Shown here: piece after piece, positions 6,601-14,552 of the stretch
How positions within the stretch are numbered: position 1 is the stretch's first letter
How the letters are laid out: the number at the start of each line of letters is the position of its first letter
Origin: an uncultured Clostridia bacterium
GTDB lineage: Bacteria > Bacillota > Clostridia > Oscillospirales > Ruminococcaceae
Assembly (NCBI GenBank): GCA_947627045.1
Contig: CANQUM010000004.1
Span: 1 to 33,334 of the forward strand
Length of the DNA stretch: 33,334 nt
Direction of reading: 5' to 3'
Position numbers and translations under genes: made by a program
The notes under the pieces: generated by a model
The model's input: only the letters and a program-made list of their open reading frames with translations
The model's database searches: none
Told to the model about the DNA's origin: nothing

Positions 6601-9073
6601 AAGTCTTAGCGTCAACAGTTACTGTTTTTTCATCTTTGTCTTTATATTCACTATCGTCAAAATTTATTATCTCATTAGATGGTTCACTGTCTCCCCCAGA
6701 TATGGTAAACTCTATCTTGTCTAATCCTGACCAATAATAGTCATCCTTATCTTTATCGTCCAGACTTAATTTTAAATCTACGTTATAATTATATATATCT
6801 CTTTTAGGCTTTTTTAACTCTGTTATTTCTAATTTTGGAGCGTAGTCATCAAAAGCAATCGTTACATTTGACTTAATAATCTCTCCGCTGCCACCTAACA
6901 AGTAACCGTCTTTACTTACTAGTATATAATTTATAGTCTTATTTTCTGAGGTGATCTCAATTTCCGACGTCTCTATTAGTTCCAAAGATGCCACGTTACT
7001 TATATTGCCGACCTGTTCGATATATTGATAATTCTCTTCTTTTGGAACTATTAAAGCCTTTGCATTTTTCGGAATAATATAAACTGTGTTACCCCGTTCA
7101 TCTCTATTAATAACTCGTGAAGCATTTATTTTATTACCGTTAGAATCCTTGAATTCTATATCAAAATAATCGTTATCCAATAAATTTTCAACATTCTTAG
7201 TTTGAATTTCCTGATATATAACATTAATATTAATTATAGGAATTTCACTAATTTCTGTTCCGATTGATTTTTCGATAACAGACGGTTCTATTGAGTAACT
7301 CAATTTTCCATCACTAATATCCTTATTAGAAAGATTAATTGTGTCTATATCACCTTTGCTAAATGAAATACTTGCCGACTGAATTTTATAACCGTTTGCT
7401 ACGTTAAAACTTATATTCGCTGAAGTATTTGGATCATAATCAAACGGTTCATCAACAACTTCATTAGGTTTTAAGATTTTACCGTTTATATTGACTTCAC
7501 TGCTGTTGCCAGCAATAACATTGGAATTAAGTTTTACATTATATTGATTTATTGAAAATGCCACTTCAATTTCTGTATATGCGTCAATTTTTATACTTCT
7601 ATCTTTTATGTCTAAATTATTTTGATTGTATGGTTCATTCACTGTTTCTATATTATTGCTTCTTACTGTAAGATTTGAAACTCTGTAGTTATTGACCGGC
7701 GCAGCTGAAAAAGTCAGGTTTCCGCCCTTGTTTACATATGTAACATTACCTTGTATTGCAGGGTCAGATTTCTGAATTTCTCCATTTCCATTAACTGCAA
7801 ATATTGCAAGATACTGCTTAATAAAATTTACGTTAATGCTAATATCCTCTGTAACACTAATTTCTTCTTTTTTAAATTCAAATGAATTAGCTTCCACTTT
7901 CTCTTTATTATTATTGATTGATACAGAATCAATTATGCTTTTTTCCTTTTGGTCATTAGCATATCCTTCTGATCGTATAGTTACACTGATTTTTTCGTTT
8001 ACATTAATATCAACTCTGTTATTGCCTTGACTATCAGTAAAAACATTATCGCTAAAGCTAACATCTCCGCCTTCGTTTTTATTTACCGTTATTTTTGCAT
8101 ATTCTTTAAAGCCGGCACTAATACTTATGTCCTCTTTAATTTCCTTTTTCTCAGTAATTCCTGTGTAGCTTTTGTTTTCCTTTGAACCTATATTAATAGT
8201 TTCTTTATCAATGGTAACGCTGCTGACTCTGTAATGCTTACCGTTTAAATTTTCTTTTGGTGTTGCAGTTATATCAACATTTTCATTTACATCGACTTTA
8301 TAAATTCCTTTATTATCAGTAAAAACATTACTGCTAAAGCTGACATCTCCGCCTTCGTTTTTATTTACTGTAATTTTTGCATATTCATTGAAAATTATAT
8401 TAATATTAGTATCCTCTGTGATTTCCTTTGATACTGTAGTTTCATTATAGCTTTCCTCTTTATTAATAGTATTACCATCTATACTTTTTACTCTGTAATG
8501 CTTACCGTTTAAATCTTCTTTTGGCGTTGCAGTTATATCAACAGTTTCATTTACGTCTACTTTATTAACGCCCTCAGTATCTGTAAATACATTGTCACTA
8601 AGACTGACATCTCCGCCTTCGTTTTTATTTACCGTTACTTTTGCATATTCTTTAAATATTATACTAATATCAGTATCCTCTGTTATTTCCTTTGTTACTG
8701 TGGCTTCTTTGAAGCTTTCCTCTTTATCAATAGTATTGCCGTCAATACTTTCTACTCTGTAGTGTTTTCCATTATCTCCATTTTCATTGGGAACAACAGT
8801 GATAGATATATTACCCTCTTTTACTTCCGCACTGCCATCTTCATTAATTTGTATTTCTTCCTTCTCTGAATCTTCAATCGTTATTTTTCCCATTTCAGAT
8901 ATTTCGGTATAATTCTGAATTGTTATAGTAAACGATTGATCACTAATATCTAAAGCAATTTCATCGGCTATTGAAGTCATTGAAAACTGCACCATTAGAA
9001 AGCTAATGAGCATTGCAATTGCCAAAACTCCGGATATTAAACGATTGATTTTTTTTGTTCTGTAATTTTTCAT
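3602..9073 (-). CDS. Giant repeat-rich surface protein with C-terminal membrane anchor (probable adhesin)
   Basis: The 1,823-residue protein begins with a signal peptide (about residues 1-36, ending SIA before DEIALD) and ends with one membrane helix (about 1793-1815) and a basic tail HSSSKKQ; there is no LPxTG. Residues about 55-420 hold four copies of a divergent InlB B-repeat-like unit with AKITVNKNEGGDVSFS, NVFTD and GKHYRV. A second class of Ig-like units recurs around residues 860, 1215 and 1330, each with a YDNN-type opening, RTATISISERNF, a D-AGNK turn and FxIDKxxP at the end; further degenerate Ig-like units fill the rest. The architecture is that of an extended stalk displayed on the cell surface. 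It is last in the Tad/kinase operon, 66 bases after the small membrane protein, with GGAG 7 bases before ATG. Ligand unknown; adhesin is inference. Confidence 0.82.
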   Translation of the reverse strand: MKNYRTKKINRLISGVLAIAMLISFLMVQFSMTSIADEIALDISDQSFTITIQNYTEISEMGKITIEDSEKEEIQINEDGSAEVKEGNISITVVPNENGDNGKHYRVESIDGNTIDKEESFKEATVTKEITEDTDISIIFKEYAKVTVNKNEGGDVSLSDNVFTDTEGVNKVDVNETVDITATPKEDLNGKHYRVKSIDGNTINKEESYNETTVSKEITEDTNINIIFNEYAKITVNKNEGGDVSFSSNVFTDNKGIYKVDVNENVDITATPKENLNGKHYRVSSVTIDKETINIGSKENKSYTGITEKKEIKEDISISAGFKEYAKITVNKNEGGDVSFSDNVFTDSQGNNRVDINVNEKISVTIRSEGYANDQKEKSIIDSVSINNNKEKVEANSFEFKKEEISVTEDISINVNFIKQYLAIFAVNGNGEIQKSDPAIQGNVTYVNKGGNLTFSAAPVNNYRVSNLTVRSNNIETVNEPYNQNNLDIKDRSIKIDAYTEIEVAFSINQYNVKLNSNVIAGNSSEVNINGKILKPNEVVDEPFDYDPNTSANISFNVANGYKIQSASISFSKGDIDTINLSNKDISDGKLSYSIEPSVIEKSIGTEISEIPIININVIYQEIQTKNVENLLDNDYFDIEFKDSNGNKINASRVINRDERGNTVYIIPKNAKALIVPKEENYQYIEQVGNISNVASLELIETSEIEITSENKTINYILVSKDGYLLGGSGEIIKSNVTIAFDDYAPKLEITELKKPKRDIYNYNVDLKLSLDDKDKDDYYWSGLDKIEFTISGGDSEPSNEIINFDDSEYKDKDEKTVTVDAKTWNYSDVKVTFRAYDRAGNVKEEEIQLNIDVTNPSIKVEFNDDKPSSIVDDCGYYNSNRKAVITIEEKNFDSNLVEIYRENGKKYSAIWENYEGNIHKAEVPFFGDIHYHFSVKCTDIADNKNDSVNYTDSYTPQNFVIDKTKPIGKITIGELGVWEKLLNKLTFGLYSKNSLKVTASYEDIKYDNENSMPDLKSVEWIKDIFDGKTEKQLKTAEELDNINNWNNYNGPFTVEKNERFIIYFKITDLAGNVTYISSNGVIVDKKAPLAELIKPEITVKINNQTVNNIYNTDVDMDIKVVDPIINNTYSGLKKVTYEVIRDNDKQNPTQSGTLYNFNKKNPTQKDLKQVLNKKVTVKKSLNNSNNIKLLVYAEDNSGNSHTEITKLKIDTSRPKISVTYDNNDSDISDGKAYFNKSRTATISISERNFNSKYVDVKIENSEGSVPKISDWKSVEGTELHTATLTYSDDGDYKFDISVTDSAGNKNSDVNYNNSAAPKEFTIDKISPDISMAYDNNSSQNEHYYKDVRTATITVVEHNFAPDRINVDISADGNGDINLPKVSEWTSTGDTHTATVSFIQDAKYSVNISAEDKSRNKSENTISDEFYLDQTSPIVAINNIVDRSANNENGNIGFELVATDPNFDVFEPELAADFYNSEKRSVERKSVELGAIEQIKNGKKYVVENLDSDGFYSLKCKVVDKAGNEYDSVIGYDKNGKKSIKKCSSEISIVDFTVNRNGSTFRFNDNTNVLKNDYYVQAVYNDITVIETNVDTLKSYSVTVNDNELNEGSDYTVVKSDDENWNEYTYKINKSLFENEGEYKVVVTSKDKADNEAFSDMKSAELNFVVDKSAPVVDVSGLESDGRYQTDKQLVNIMPTDDGGKLKSVKVEILNRDGKITSVPIDLSDDALNKELEKNSGKLSFDIKEGLYQQVRITSSDCSVDTDNNTNTYQETFTNVSVSTSFIKILWANTALKYTALIVIILIAAAVIVLIIYKNNHSSSKKQ
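8020..8720 (-). repeat. Tandem in-gene repeats of the surface protein
   Basis: Three DNA copies of the EYAKITVNKNEGGDVSFS block are clear around 8040-8110, 8330-8400 and 8590-8660, spaced about 260-290 bases, with long stretches identical or nearly so. A fourth, degraded copy lies upstream at about 8640-8910. Recombination between copies could change stalk length. Confidence 0.8.
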
Positions 9074-9139
9074 CTTTTTGCTCCTTTATAATTTATAATG
9101 ATTTTCCGTTTTTACAACACGAAAAATTAATTAACATAT

Positions 9140-9577
9140 TTATTGAATTATTTCATCTGAGTTAATGAAAGATAAACTCTCAATTACTTCAAAAACCGAA
9201 TTTTTATATGGTTCTTTATCAAGCAGCACGGTTTCATCATATACTTGTTCCTGTGAAATGACACAAGTCTGTTCACTTTCATATAACGGATTGCTGTTAA
9301 TTTGTTCTGTAACCATAGTTTTAACAGGTTCATAAGCAATACTTTTGGCTGACGGATTTTGCGTTTTATTCAACCCTTCAGTCAGTGTTGAGTTATTTCT
9401 TTGATTTTTACTTTGATCATTAATACTTTTAATTGCTTTCTTTGCTGTTGAACCGGATAATATACCAATTGCTCTTGGTACTCTCATAAGAACAAAAATC
9501 AAAATTGTTACGATCAACATTGCAATTGAAATTATTCCGAATATTATAAACAAAGTCCGATAAACATCATAAGTCAT
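9140..9577 (-). CDS. Small single-span membrane protein with Thr-containing cytoplasmic tail
   Basis: I do not recognise this family. I chose the ATG at 9577 (145 residues), because the upstream GTG lies inside the AAAGGTG ribosome site. One membrane helix spans about residues 8-30 and is followed by RVPRAIG, so the rest is probably cytoplasmic. The tail is polar and rich in Ser/Thr and acidic residues, with TCVIS and a DETVLLDKE motif near the end. The latter resembles the ETTVL motifs of the FHA protein in the same operon and may be a substrate of the adjacent kinase (inference). It sits 2-11 bases after the kinase gene and before the giant surface protein. Confidence 0.65.
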   Translation of the reverse strand: MTYDVYRTLFIIFGIISIAMLIVTILIFVLMRVPRAIGILSGSTAKKAIKSINDQSKNQRNNSTLTEGLNKTQNPSAKSIAYEPVKTMVTEQINSNPLYESEQTCVISQEQVYDETVLLDKEPYKNSVFEVIESLSFINSDEIIQ

Positions 9578-9588
9578 ACTGATCACCT

Positions 9589-11268
9589 TTATCTTTTAAC
9601 CGAATCAATTTTTGCCTTTGCTGTCGCTATTTTGCTGACCAAACTATTTACACGGTTTTCAATATTAGACCGATTAATAGATTCAATTGACGATTCAACC
9701 TCGTTGAGTAAATCTTTAATTTCAGTATCTGAAGCAACTTCTAAGAATTTAACTGCATTATCATTTATAACATCAGCAATTACAATACCTGCATTTATTT
9801 TTACGTCAACTGTATGCTGACTATCAATACTGTCAGTCTTTTCTTTTAATGATAATAACTTCTTCCAAAGTTTTTCATATTCATCATATTCCTTTCCCGA
9901 CTGGGAAACTTTTGAATTCTGATATTTATCAATTCCTTTAAGACAATCAGCAATATCACAATATATTTGATTGATTGGTTTAGCGTCTTTTGTATCTTCA
10001 AACCATTCTGCAGAATTTCTATATTTATCGTTTTTAGTATAATTAAAAAATGAATTGCCGAAACTGTCGCATACTTCTATGTATCCATTTTCATTTTCGC
10101 TTTTTAGTTCTTCAAGGACATTAACTGTACCTATTGATTTTCCATTTTTATCTCTTTGATCAATTCCAAGTCTTATTTTATTTATAACGGATGCGTCTTC
10201 TGTACTTAATTCACCATCCTCCAGCAGAAATTCAGATAGCTTTATATAAGCATCTGAAACCGTAGGATCTGTTAATATTGCCTCATAATAATCTTCATAA
10301 TCGACTGCATTTTTTAATATATAATCATAATTTGCTTTTTTTAACGATTCTGCCGAAACATATCCCCATACAGATGCAGCCGCAAATGTAACAGTTAGAA
10401 TAAAAGTAGTTAAAAAAAGTTTTAATACCCTTTTTTGTTTTTTTATGTAAACATCGTCAATCTCGGAAATGTGTTCCAAATCATATTTAAGTTCAGCCGC
10501 AGATTGATACCTATCCTCAGGATTACGCTGGGTACATTTTAATATTATTTTCTCCAATCCGCTTGAGAGAGTAGGATTTATTTGTGTGATAGGCTTGATC
10601 TCATACGGCGGTTCACAAGGACTGCAGCCTGTAACCAAATGATATAATGTTGCACCAAGACAGTATATATCTGTTCTTGCATCAGTCTGACCCATTCCTC
10701 CGAACTGCTCAGGAGCGGCATAACCGATAGTTCCAAGACAAGTGGTATCTGCTATATTCTTTTCTTTAAATTCTCTTGCCGTTCCAAAATCTATCAGCGT
10801 AACATCACCGTTTGGCTTGAGCATTATATTTGCGGGCTTCATATCTCTGTAAATAATAGCGGGAGTTCTTGTATGTAAATATCCTAAAACATCACATAGC
10901 TGTTTTGCCCAATTAATTACATTATCCTGCGGCTGTGCTCCAAATTCCTCAAGAGACTTGCTTAACGGATTTCCCTGTATATAATCCATTACTATTAAAA
11001 AAGTATCTTCTTCATCGATAATATCAACAATACTGGGTAGATTAGGATGACTCAGCTTTTTAAGCATATCAGTTTCAACAACTAATCCCTGCTTAACCAC
11101 TTCAAAATCCTTCATTCCGTCCTTACGAACTTCTTTAATAGCCCATTGTTTATTTGCCTTTTCATTCATAGCAAGATAAACAACGCTCATTCCGCCTTGC
11201 CCTATTTTATTTAATATTTTATATTTTCCTTCAATTAACGAACCTATTTCTAACATTGTATCCACCAT
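9589..11268 (-). CDS. Hanks-type Ser/Thr protein kinase, membrane-anchored
   Basis: The 559-residue protein has a complete N-terminal kinase domain (about residues 12-270): glycine loop GQGGMSVVY (22-31) beginning at G22, ATP-binding K45 in AIKEV, catalytic D142 in YRDMKPAN (Tyr in place of the usual His), DFG at 160-162, activation-loop threonines and APEQ at 185-188. A basic stretch and one membrane helix (about 282-303) follow. The outer part of about 250 residues lacks PASTA repeats and instead looks helical, possibly TPR-like, so the input is not the muropeptide sensing of PrkC/PknB. It follows the phosphatase gene with a 1-base gap. ATG at 11268 or, with GGTGG 5 bases upstream, ATG at 11256 may be used. 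It probably phosphorylates the FHA protein and other operon products. Confidence 0.93.
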   Translation of the reverse strand: MVDTMLEIGSLIEGKYKILNKIGQGGMSVVYLAMNEKANKQWAIKEVRKDGMKDFEVVKQGLVVETDMLKKLSHPNLPSIVDIIDEEDTFLIVMDYIQGNPLSKSLEEFGAQPQDNVINWAKQLCDVLGYLHTRTPAIIYRDMKPANIMLKPNGDVTLIDFGTAREFKEKNIADTTCLGTIGYAAPEQFGGMGQTDARTDIYCLGATLYHLVTGCSPCEPPYEIKPITQINPTLSSGLEKIILKCTQRNPEDRYQSAAELKYDLEHISEIDDVYIKKQKRVLKLFLTTFILTVTFAAASVWGYVSAESLKKANYDYILKNAVDYEDYYEAILTDPTVSDAYIKLSEFLLEDGELSTEDASVINKIRLGIDQRDKNGKSIGTVNVLEELKSENENGYIEVCDSFGNSFFNYTKNDKYRNSAEWFEDTKDAKPINQIYCDIADCLKGIDKYQNSKVSQSGKEYDEYEKLWKKLLSLKEKTDSIDSQHTVDVKINAGIVIADVINDNAVKFLEVASDTEIKDLLNEVESSIESINRSNIENRVNSLVSKIATAKAKIDSVKR

Positions 11269-11269
11269 T

Positions 11270-12049
11270 CTATATCGCCTTGATCAATAAAGCGGTAATA
11301 TTATCCCTCTCTTGACGCTGTTTGTTTAGATCTATGAGATAATCCAATCTGTTCTCCATAGAATTCACATCATTTATAACATTTCCGTTCAGGTTTTCAA
11401 ATATTTCGTTTGCACTGATCATATGCCTGAAACCGTCAGAACAAATCATATAAACCGAATTGCTTTTTACATCGCCAAAAAACATATCGGGATAAACATT
11501 TTCCGATGCTCCGCAGCATTGAAGAAGTACACTTCTTCTGGGATCGTTTTCTGCCTCCTCAATAGTCATATGTCCAAGCTCTACTTCCCTGGCAACAAAA
11601 GTCTGGTCATTTGTCAATATACGCAATTCATTTGTAATCTCATATACCCTTGAATCTCCGATATTCAAAATATAATATCTATTTTGCGTTATTAGCATAG
11701 CAACGACTGTAGTGCCAAGATTTATTCCCATATTTTCTCCATAGCTTTTTATTTTTCTATTTTGAACATTTATAATATTTTCCCATTGGCTTTTTATAAC
11801 AGAATCCTCAATAAATGAATTACATATATAGGGAAAGTCGTTAAACAGCCATTCATCAAATGATCTTATAACTGAAGCGCTTGCTACTTCACCTTTAGCT
11901 AAACCGCCCATACCATCGCACAATACTGCAAATACCATTTCACCGTATTCAGTTCTTAATCGTTTTAATAAAAAGCAATCTTGATTAGTTTCTTTAACAT
12001 TACCTATATCTGTTTTTGCAGAAATTAAAAATTCCATTTTAATTACCAC
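11270..12049 (-). CDS. PP2C-type Ser/Thr phosphatase
   Basis: This about 255-259-residue protein is a PPM/PP2C phosphatase of the PrpC/Stp type, which removes phosphate from Ser/Thr with two Mn/Mg ions. Metal-binding acidic residues are visible: D24 in ETNQDC (Gln where NED is usual), D45 in CDGMGG, D132 in GDSRVY, D205 in CSDGF and D249 in RDNITALL. There is no signal or membrane helix, so it is cytosolic. It immediately precedes the kinase gene, the common kinase-phosphatase pairing. The start is uncertain: GTG at 12049 is only 3 bases from AAAGG, while ATG at 12037 has a weak GTGG 8 bases upstream. Confidence 0.93.
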   Translation of the reverse strand: MVIKMEFLISAKTDIGNVKETNQDCFLLKRLRTEYGEMVFAVLCDGMGGLAKGEVASASVIRSFDEWLFNDFPYICNSFIEDSVIKSQWENIINVQNRKIKSYGENMGINLGTTVVAMLITQNRYYILNIGDSRVYEITNELRILTNDQTFVAREVELGHMTIEEAENDPRRSVLLQCCGASENVYPDMFFGDVKSNSVYMICSDGFRHMISANEIFENLNGNVINDVNSMENRLDYLIDLNKQRQERDNITALLIKAI

Positions 12050-12073
12050 ATACCTTTCTGTTACAGGAATTTT

Positions 12074-12511
12074 CTATAACACATAAACTAGAATCTCAAT
12101 TTCAGTATCACTGAATACTTCTATTATTACATCCTTAACACTATCCCAATCCAATTTATCATGACCCGATCCGATTCTTGGAATTGCTAACTTAGTAATC
12201 TTAATCTCTTTACACTGTTCCCTCATATCAACAAGAGTTTCTCTAAGTGAGTCATATGTAGGCTTTTGATATCCTCGTGCTTTAGTAACAAGATTAAACA
12301 CGTTATCTACTAAAAGTGCCTTTCCTAAATATCCGTACTTTTTTCTTTTCTCAATCGGGTATTTCTGAAATAACTTATTGCGCATATTGTAAACTTTCTT
12401 AAACTTCTTAGCAATGCCGGATCCGAGTGCAAAATCTCCGGATATACAATGAGCTAAGTAATATTCCTTTGGAGCTTTAAATAAATCGCCTTTTATTTCA
12501 TTAATGATCAT
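12074..12511 (-). CDS. TARG1/DarG-like macrodomain ADP-ribosyl hydrolase
   Basis: The 145-residue protein is a stand-alone macrodomain that closely follows the TARG1 (OARD1) pattern: HCISGDFALGSGIAKKF forms the ADP-ribose-binding loop, VTKARGYQKPTY carries the lysine (K77) that corresponds to or lies next to the catalytic Lys of human TARG1, and IPRIGSGHDKLDW carries the catalytic-type Asp (D118). TARG1-type domains release ADP-ribose from acidic residues, and the DarG antitoxin uses the same fold to remove ADP-ribose from DNA bases. No DarT-like toxin is present nearby. It lies between the FHA and phosphatase genes, with AGGAGG and an ATG start, so it appears to be an operon member. Substrate unknown. 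Confidence 0.88.
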   Translation of the reverse strand: MIINEIKGDLFKAPKEYYLAHCISGDFALGSGIAKKFKKVYNMRNKLFQKYPIEKRKKYGYLGKALLVDNVFNLVTKARGYQKPTYDSLRETLVDMREQCKEIKITKLAIPRIGSGHDKLDWDSVKDVIIEVFSDTEIEILVYVL

Positions 12512-12553
12512 AATTATTCCTCCTAAAAATTTTTTGAGGTTACCTGTTAATTT

Positions 12554-13987
12554 TTAAAAAAGCCTGAACTCAAAATCTTCATTTGCAAAACTCAGCTTAT
12601 CTCCGTTAGAAATCTCCACTTCGATATTGCTGTTTATCTGTTTACCGTTCACATAAGTATGATTTGTAGAATTTGTATCAACAACATAAAACTTATTATC
12701 ACGAATTAAAATTTTTGCGTGGCTTCTGCTGACTGCCGCATTATCTCCAATAAAATAATCGACATAACTCTTTTCTTTGCCTATATTGAAAACGGGCTTG
12801 TTTATCATCACACGTTCACTGTTCTTTAATCTAATTATGTACGGTGATTGACACTTATCAGAAGCTAAAACTGTTGTTTCAGCAACAGCGCCGCCAGCTT
12901 GTGATAATACAGTGGTTTCACCGAAATTTGCATTCAGATGCTGTATATTTTCCTGCTGAATACCATTTTTCATTCCATCATTATTTAAAGAATTTCTATT
13001 TGATATATTTGAATAGATTCCCGAATCAGAACTGTTTAACGGCTTTTTCTGAATATTAATATTATTATTTATTCCCGGAACTGCAAATTGAGTATTTAAT
13101 GGTACTGATCTGCTGTCAATATTATTATGCTTTTTTCTTTTCTTTTGCGCTTTATACAAAGCAGCATTATCTTTGTTATAGTGCTGTAGTAAATAAAACA
13201 ATGAGATTTCCTGCTCGTTTGTATTCTGTTCAACAGCAGAAACAGGCTTTTGAACACTTTTATTCAAAACCGGCGGTTCATTTTTTAAAGGATAGGCAGG
13301 CATTGGACTTTTTTGAACAGCAGGTCTGCTTTCCAAAGGTTTTTTTGCCTTAGTTTTATCTGCCTTGATTTCGTTGACATTGTTTAATGTTGTGCTTTTT
13401 ATTGCCGGCTTTTTCTTCTGAATTTTATCAGCATTATCATCTATACTTTCTAAAATATTTTGAAATTCATATATAGAAAACGGCGAATTGCTGTTAAGAT
13501 AATTGATTATTACAGCAATGTAATCACAATTTTCTTTTTGGTCAAAGCTTGTACTAAACATTATGTTTTTAAAAAAGCCTTTTAAATCGGTTTCTCTATC
13601 ATCTAACACCTTTAACGGCAGACAAATCAACTCTGCTTCGCATGATGATACATCACAATATACATATTCCGTATCTAAAATCAAAGAATTTGCATCTATC
13701 ATATAATCTTCAGCAGAGATAAACCCTTTGACTATACTTTTAAAAACTCCAAGTAACCTTTTTTTAGTAACAGTTCCTGAAAAAAACTCATTTGCAGAAA
13801 TTTTTGAGGTAATACTGTATTTAAGCAATTTTTTCTCATTAATTTGTGTGTATACAGTGTTTGAAAATCCGGGAATTTTATTGTTTACTATCATCCCTAG
13901 AGTCAAAGAATCAATTTGTTCGCTCTCTTTTATTTCATAAACCAAGTATGTATTTGTTCCTTGATTTTCATAACTAAATTCAGTCAA
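12554..13987 (-). CDS. FHA-domain protein with N-terminal DUF6382-like domain
   Basis: The 477-residue protein starts at TTG with GAGGTG 8 bases upstream. Residues 1-about 185 form a domain of the DUF6382 type often found with FHA domains in Firmicutes. Residues about 190-350 are a low-complexity Lys/Pro/Asn linker. The C-terminal FHA domain (about 383-477) has the phosphothreonine-binding residues G403, R421-S422-H423, and N442 with VNG at 446-448. Just before it are two ETTVL motifs (357-361 and 370-374), placed like the ETTS phospho-site of GarA and OdhI, which binds the protein's own FHA domain after phosphorylation. With the adjacent kinase and phosphatase it probably reads or relays threonine phosphorylation to the Tad machine (inference). 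Confidence 0.88.
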   Translation of the reverse strand: MTEFSYENQGTNTYLVYEIKESEQIDSLTLGMIVNNKIPGFSNTVYTQINEKKLLKYSITSKISANEFFSGTVTKKRLLGVFKSIVKGFISAEDYMIDANSLILDTEYVYCDVSSCEAELICLPLKVLDDRETDLKGFFKNIMFSTSFDQKENCDYIAVIINYLNSNSPFSIYEFQNILESIDDNADKIQKKKPAIKSTTLNNVNEIKADKTKAKKPLESRPAVQKSPMPAYPLKNEPPVLNKSVQKPVSAVEQNTNEQEISLFYLLQHYNKDNAALYKAQKKRKKHNNIDSRSVPLNTQFAVPGINNNINIQKKPLNSSDSGIYSNISNRNSLNNDGMKNGIQQENIQHLNANFGETTVLSQAGGAVAETTVLASDKCQSPYIIRLKNSERVMINKPVFNIGKEKSYVDYFIGDNAAVSRSHAKILIRDNKFYVVDTNSTNHTYVNGKQINSNIEVEISNGDKLSFANEDFEFRLF

Positions 13988-13999
13988 AACAATTCACCT

Positions 14000-14551
14000 C
14001 TAATCATTTATCCACAGCTTTGAACAAGCTTCTTGTTCCATCTCAATTTCTCCCATATCAAATGCGTCAAATAAATATTTGATTTTGTATTTTAGCTTTA
14101 TATGTATCTCTCCATTTTCAATGCTGCAATTAATAAAATTTGTATCATTTCGAATGATTTTCATAGCATCAAGCTTTGATTTTGCTTTATTTTCACTACC
14201 ATCGCCTAAAATCGCATAAAATCTCTCGTATGCAGCTGTGTTCTCTTTTCCTAAACCGCTTTTGCACCAGTCATTGTCATAAAAATTATTATCCGTTAAT
14301 TCATCAAATCCTCTAACAAGTGCCTGAACTATACTTTCAGGAAACTCCGACATATTTAGCTTTTCGTATGAATATGGGTCTAATGACATACTTTCTGCTG
14401 TCTGAACTAATGTATTTGACATTACATTATGTGCATAAAACAGTATGAAAAAACTGTAAAACCAAAGCATTATAAATATAAATATCGGAATAACTATACA
14501 TGCTTCAAGAGAAATTATTCCTGTCTCTTCACTTTTTAATATCTTCTTCAT
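14000..14551 (-). CDS. TadE-like minor pilin / pilus assembly protein
   Basis: The 183-residue protein has a short basic leader and one N-terminal membrane helix (about residues 14-40) starting SEETGIISLEACIVIPIFIF. The Gly followed by a Glu-containing hydrophobic helix (ISLEACIV) is the TadE/TadF pseudopilin pattern, in which E at about +5 of the mature helix supports assembly after cleavage by the prepilin peptidase. The rest is a soluble domain with two cysteines (NDWCKSG and NFINCSIEN) that may form a disulfide outside the cell. The gene begins 1 base after the stop of the DUF5702 gene, with AAGGGAT as ribosome site. Confidence 0.85.
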   Translation of the reverse strand: MKKILKSEETGIISLEACIVIPIFIFIMLWFYSFFILFYAHNVMSNTLVQTAESMSLDPYSYEKLNMSEFPESIVQALVRGFDELTDNNFYDNDWCKSGLGKENTAAYERFYAILGDGSENKAKSKLDAMKIIRNDTNFINCSIENGEIHIKLKYKIKYLFDAFDMGEIEMEQEACSKLWIND

Positions 14552-14552
14552 T

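Noticed and set aside
6275-6724. Plus-strand open frame inside the giant surface-protein gene
   Set aside because: It lies fully antisense to a well-supported gene, has no ribosome site, and its hydrophobic composition is what low-GC antisense frames give.
8020-8720. Regular repeats as a possible CRISPR array
   Set aside because: The repeats are in frame, about 260-290 bases apart and encode protein repeats; there are no short direct repeats with unique spacers.
12074-12511. DarTG toxin-antitoxin system
   Set aside because: Only the macrodomain half is present; neither neighbour (FHA, PP2C) resembles DarT.
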